A stretch of 23,260 bases of DNA from an uncultured Lachnospiraceae bacterium (GTDB lineage Bacteria; Bacillota; Clostridia; Lachnospirales; Lachnospiraceae): the NCBI GenBank assembly GCA_934294885.1, contig CAKRAK010000032.1, forward strand, positions 1 to 23,260. Direction: 5' to 3'. Shown here piece by piece: positions 20,781 through 23,260 of this stretch. How positions within the stretch are numbered: the first letter of the stretch is position 1; each line of letters starts with the position of its first letter. Both the position numbers and the translations under genes were made by a program. The notes under the pieces were generated by a model. The model worked only from the letters and a program-made list of their open reading frames with translations, made no database searches and had not been told where the DNA came from.

Positions 20781-23260
20781 ATGAGAAGAAAATTTCTTGC
20801 AGGATTAATGATGTTATCAATGACGGCATCCTTATTTTCAAATACTGGCTATACATTTGTAAATGCTGCTGAATATGAGACAAATGTAACTACTTCCGCA
20901 GAAGCAGAGGATGAAGTGGCTGCTACGGAGGAAGTAACTACCGAAGATGCAATTACAGAAACTGAATCAACGGAAGCAGTTCTAACAGAGGCTTCAACCA
21001 AGGAAGAGGATAATGTGGATTCTATTGAGGAAGAATTATATGATACATCTGAAGATGCAGATTCCGGACAATATGAAACTTGGTCATGGTCATTAGATGA
21101 AGATGGTGTGTTGCTTGTAGATGGAGTTGTTAGAAAACTAGATGTTAATTGGCCATGGTATAGTAATCGTTCCAAAATAAAAACGGTTAAAGTAACCGGG
21201 TCAGGAGAAGGCGTCTTAAATGGCATGTTTTCAGACTGTGAAAATGTGAGTGCTATAGATTTGAGTAACTTTGATACCCAAAATGTTACTAGCATAAATG
21301 GGATGTTTTTTGGCTGTAAAAATTTAGGTGCCATAGATTTAAGTAACTTTGATACCAGAAATGTTACCAATATGAGTTTTATGTTTAGTGGTTGTGAAAA
21401 TTTAAGTACCATAGATTTAAGTAATCTTGATACCAGAAATGTTACCGATATGAACGGTATATTTTCAGGCTGTAAAAAAGTAAGTAGTATAGATGTAAGT
21501 AATTTTAATACCGGAAATGTTACCAATATGAGCAGTATGTTTTCAGGCTGTGAAAACTTAAGTAGTGTGGATGTAAGCAATTTTGATACAAGAAATGTTG
21601 GTAATATGTCTCAAATGTTTTATGACTGTGTAAGCTTAAGCATTCTGGATTTAAGTAACTTTAATACTGAAAACGTTACTGACATGAGTGGTATGTTTTT
21701 TGGTTGTAAAAACTTAAGCAGTGTGGATGTAAGCAAGTTTGATACCGGCAATGTTGGTGATATGTCTCAGATGTTTTTAGGTTGTGAAAACTTAAGTGAT
21801 TTAGATTTAAGTAACTTTAGTACGAAAAATGTTACCAATATGGAATGTATGTTTTATGACTGTGTAAACTTAAACAATATAGTTGTAAGTAAGTTTAATA
21901 CCAGCAATGTTACAGATATGAGTGGTATGTTTTCAGGCTGCAGTAGTATAAGCAGTTTGGATGTAAGTAAATTTGATACCAGCAATGTTACAGATATGGG
22001 TGGTATGTTTTCAGGCTGTAGTAGTATAAGCAGTTTGGATGTAAGTAAATTTGATACCAGCAATGTTACAGATATGGGTTCAATGTTTTCAGGTTGTGGA
22101 AATTTAAGCAGTGTGGATGTAAGTAAATTTGATACCGGAAACGTTATTGACATGGGAGGTATGTTTTCTGATTGTGGTAGCATAAGCAATGTGGATGTAA
22201 GTAATTTTGATACGAGAAATGTTACTAATATGGCTGCTATGTTTTCAAGTTGTAAAAATTTAAGTAATGTGGATGTAAGTGACTTTGATACCAGTAATGT
22301 TACAGATATGGGTTCAATGTTTTCAGGTTGTGGAAATTTAAGCAGTATAGATGTAAGTAAGTTTAATACCCAAAAAGTTACGAGCATGAATGAAATGTTT
22401 TATGGCTGTGAAAAATTAAACAGTATTAATGTAGAGGGATTTGATACTAGCAATGTTACAGATATGAGCAGTATGTTTGAAGGTTGTAAAAACGTAAGTA
22501 GTATAGATGTGGGAGGATTTAATACCAGAAATGTTACCGATATGCGCTTTATGTTTTTAAACTGTGAAAATTTAAGCAGTTTAGATGTAAGTAATTTTAA
22601 CACGGGAAATGTTACCAATATGATCTCTATGTTTGAAAGTTGTAAAAACTTAAGCAGTATAGATGTAGGAGAATTTGATACCAGTAATGTTACAGATATG
22701 AGCTTTATGTTTATGAACTGTAACGCCTTAACCAGTTTGGATTTAAGTAATTTCAATCTCGGCAAAGTTACTTCCGGTAGTTATATGTTTACAGGTTGTA
22801 ATAGTTTAACAGAAATGAAAGCACCATATAATATTTCATTAAATATAGAATTTCCTACTGTTGTAGGATACATGTGGATTGATGAGGATAATAATGAAGT
22901 TAGTGTAATGCGGCTAAATTGTCCAACTGCAATTACATATCAACGAAAACCAATCTCTTACACCATCCATTTTGATAAAAACACTGCAACCTCCGGTTCT
23001 ATGAAGCGTGTATATCCGAAGTATGGTAGAAACTATCGATTACCGGCATGCGGATTTAAGAAACCGGGCTATACCTTTGCCGGATGGAATACCAGAAAAG
23101 ATGGTAAGGGAACCACTTACAAAAATCAGAGTAACGTAAAGAACTTAACTACAACAAACGGAAAAGTGATCGTACTTTATGCACAGTGGAGAAAGATTTC
23201 ATTGTCTACTCCTGCAAAACCAACCCTTGGCAATTATGCAGCAGGTCGATTAACCGTAAC
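20781..23260 (+). CDS. BspA-like (DUF285 repeat) cell-surface protein, 3' end outside the window
   Basis: The frame is open for all 826 codons to the window edge. Order: signal peptide (about residues 1-29, MRRKFLAGLMMLSMTASLF..., then VNA-AE); an acidic Thr/Glu-rich spacer (about 30-100); a short lead-in (WSWSLDEDGVLLVDG); and twenty DUF285/BspA repeats of 26 residues (consensus MFxGCxNLSSxDVSxFDTxNVTDMSx), ending in a partial unit. An InlB/Listeria-Bacteroides-type repeat (about 733-795, YTIHFDKNTATSGSM..., FAGWNTRKDGKG, YAQW) and the start of a fibronectin III domain (PAKPTLGNYAAGRLTV) follow. Such proteins are secreted and surface-attached and are thought to act in adhesion and host interaction. 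The anchor should lie beyond the window. The AAAGGAGA ribosome site is seven bases from the ATG. Confidence 0.93.
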   Translation, partial: MRRKFLAGLMMLSMTASLFSNTGYTFVNAAEYETNVTTSAEAEDEVAATEEVTTEDAITETESTEAVLTEASTKEEDNVDSIEEELYDTSEDADSGQYETWSWSLDEDGVLLVDGVVRKLDVNWPWYSNRSKIKTVKVTGSGEGVLNGMFSDCENVSAIDLSNFDTQNVTSINGMFFGCKNLGAIDLSNFDTRNVTNMSFMFSGCENLSTIDLSNLDTRNVTDMNGIFSGCKKVSSIDVSNFNTGNVTNMSSMFSGCENLSSVDVSNFDTRNVGNMSQMFYDCVSLSILDLSNFNTENVTDMSGMFFGCKNLSSVDVSKFDTGNVGDMSQMFLGCENLSDLDLSNFSTKNVTNMECMFYDCVNLNNIVVSKFNTSNVTDMSGMFSGCSSISSLDVSKFDTSNVTDMGGMFSGCSSISSLDVSKFDTSNVTDMGSMFSGCGNLSSVDVSKFDTGNVIDMGGMFSDCGSISNVDVSNFDTRNVTNMAAMFSSCKNLSNVDVSDFDTSNVTDMGSMFSGCGNLSSIDVSKFNTQKVTSMNEMFYGCEKLNSINVEGFDTSNVTDMSSMFEGCKNVSSIDVGGFNTRNVTDMRFMFLNCENLSSLDVSNFNTGNVTNMISMFESCKNLSSIDVGEFDTSNVTDMSFMFMNCNALTSLDLSNFNLGKVTSGSYMFTGCNSLTEMKAPYNISLNIEFPTVVGYMWIDEDNNEVSVMRLNCPTAITYQRKPISYTIHFDKNTATSGSMKRVYPKYGRNYRLPACGFKKPGYTFAGWNTRKDGKGTTYKNQSNVKNLTTTNGKVIVLYAQWRKISLSTPAKPTLGNYAAGRLTV
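21225..22784 (+). repeat. Twenty tandem 78-bp coding repeats
   Basis: The ATG of the Met-Phe pair recurs every 78 bases from 21225 to 22785 without a single insertion or deletion (unit 4 has ATA in place of ATG). Units starting at 21927 and 22005 differ at only four of 78 bases, and the units at 22083 and 22317 share a long near-identical stretch, showing recent duplication or conversion. Confidence 0.95.

Noticed and set aside
20849..22765. Long minus-strand open frames with Leu/Ser/Thr-rich repeats opposite the surface-protein gene
   Set aside because: They are antisense shadows of the 78-bp DUF285 repeats; the + strand frame has a signal peptide, a ribosome site and known domains.
21225..22784. 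CRISPR-like periodicity
   Set aside because: The 78-bp units are contiguous, have no unique spacers and encode a continuous protein; they are coding tandem repeats.

Overview
The window looks like chromosome of a low-GC Gram-positive, most likely a Clostridia member of the Lachnospiraceae (Roseburia/Eubacterium/Butyrivibrio type). The reasons are AT-rich DNA, strong AGGAGG-type ribosome sites, TTGACA/TATAAT promoters, hairpin-plus-T-run terminators, RsiV-type anti-sigma genes, type IV AbiE toxin-antitoxin loci and a large BspA/DUF285 surface protein with InlB-type and fibronectin III domains. The genus is inferred from gene style, not from a marker gene.

Layout. (1) 1-3190: two small membrane proteins of unknown function, a strong terminator, a small HTH protein with its own consensus promoter, an ORF6N protein with a phospholipase-D-like C-terminus, and a broken small gene. 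(2) 3299-4549: a helix-turn-helix domain fused to an almost complete AIR-synthetase (PurM) domain. (3) 4663-7823: a toxin-antitoxin nest. It holds the detached tail of an AbiEi gene, an intact AbiEi antitoxin whose AbiEii toxin has lost its centre, and a complete AbiEi-AbiEii pair. Both halves end in the same terminator repeat, so the segment looks like a rearranged duplication. (4) 7907-11107: a large acidic protein of unknown function, convergent with a neurotransmitter:sodium-symporter-family transporter. A terminator hairpin and one copy of an 88-nt structured repeat lie between them. (5) 11243-14224: a copper-efflux operon, csoR-copA, with two CsoR-type operators. copA carries a C-terminal CopZ-like domain that has its own in-frame ATG and ribosome site. 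(6) 14307-16773: an alpha/beta hydrolase and an aspartate kinase, each with its own promoter. (7) 16794-20131: two ECF sigma/anti-sigma pairs. Both are preceded by ECF-type promoters with the same AAC-N17-CGT spacing, and the second pair is of the SigV/RsiV type. (8) 20132-20780: a region without a clear gene, holding a (ACAG)19 microsatellite, a near-perfect long hairpin, the second copy of the 88-nt repeat and the broken end of a fibronectin III domain. (9) 20781-23260: a BspA-like surface protein that runs off the window, with twenty uninterrupted 78-bp repeats.

How the parts fit. The window mixes ordinary housekeeping genes (aspartate kinase, transporter, copper efflux) with fast-changing accessory DNA (toxin-antitoxin nest, surface-protein locus). 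The two sigma/anti-sigma pairs probably sense cell-envelope stress, the second possibly lysozyme. The most unusual items are the HTH-PurM fusion, the toxin-deleted antitoxin locus inside a rearranged duplication, the possible CopZ made from inside copA, the 88-nt repeat with a compensatory base-pair change, and the microsatellite next to a remodelled surface-protein gene.
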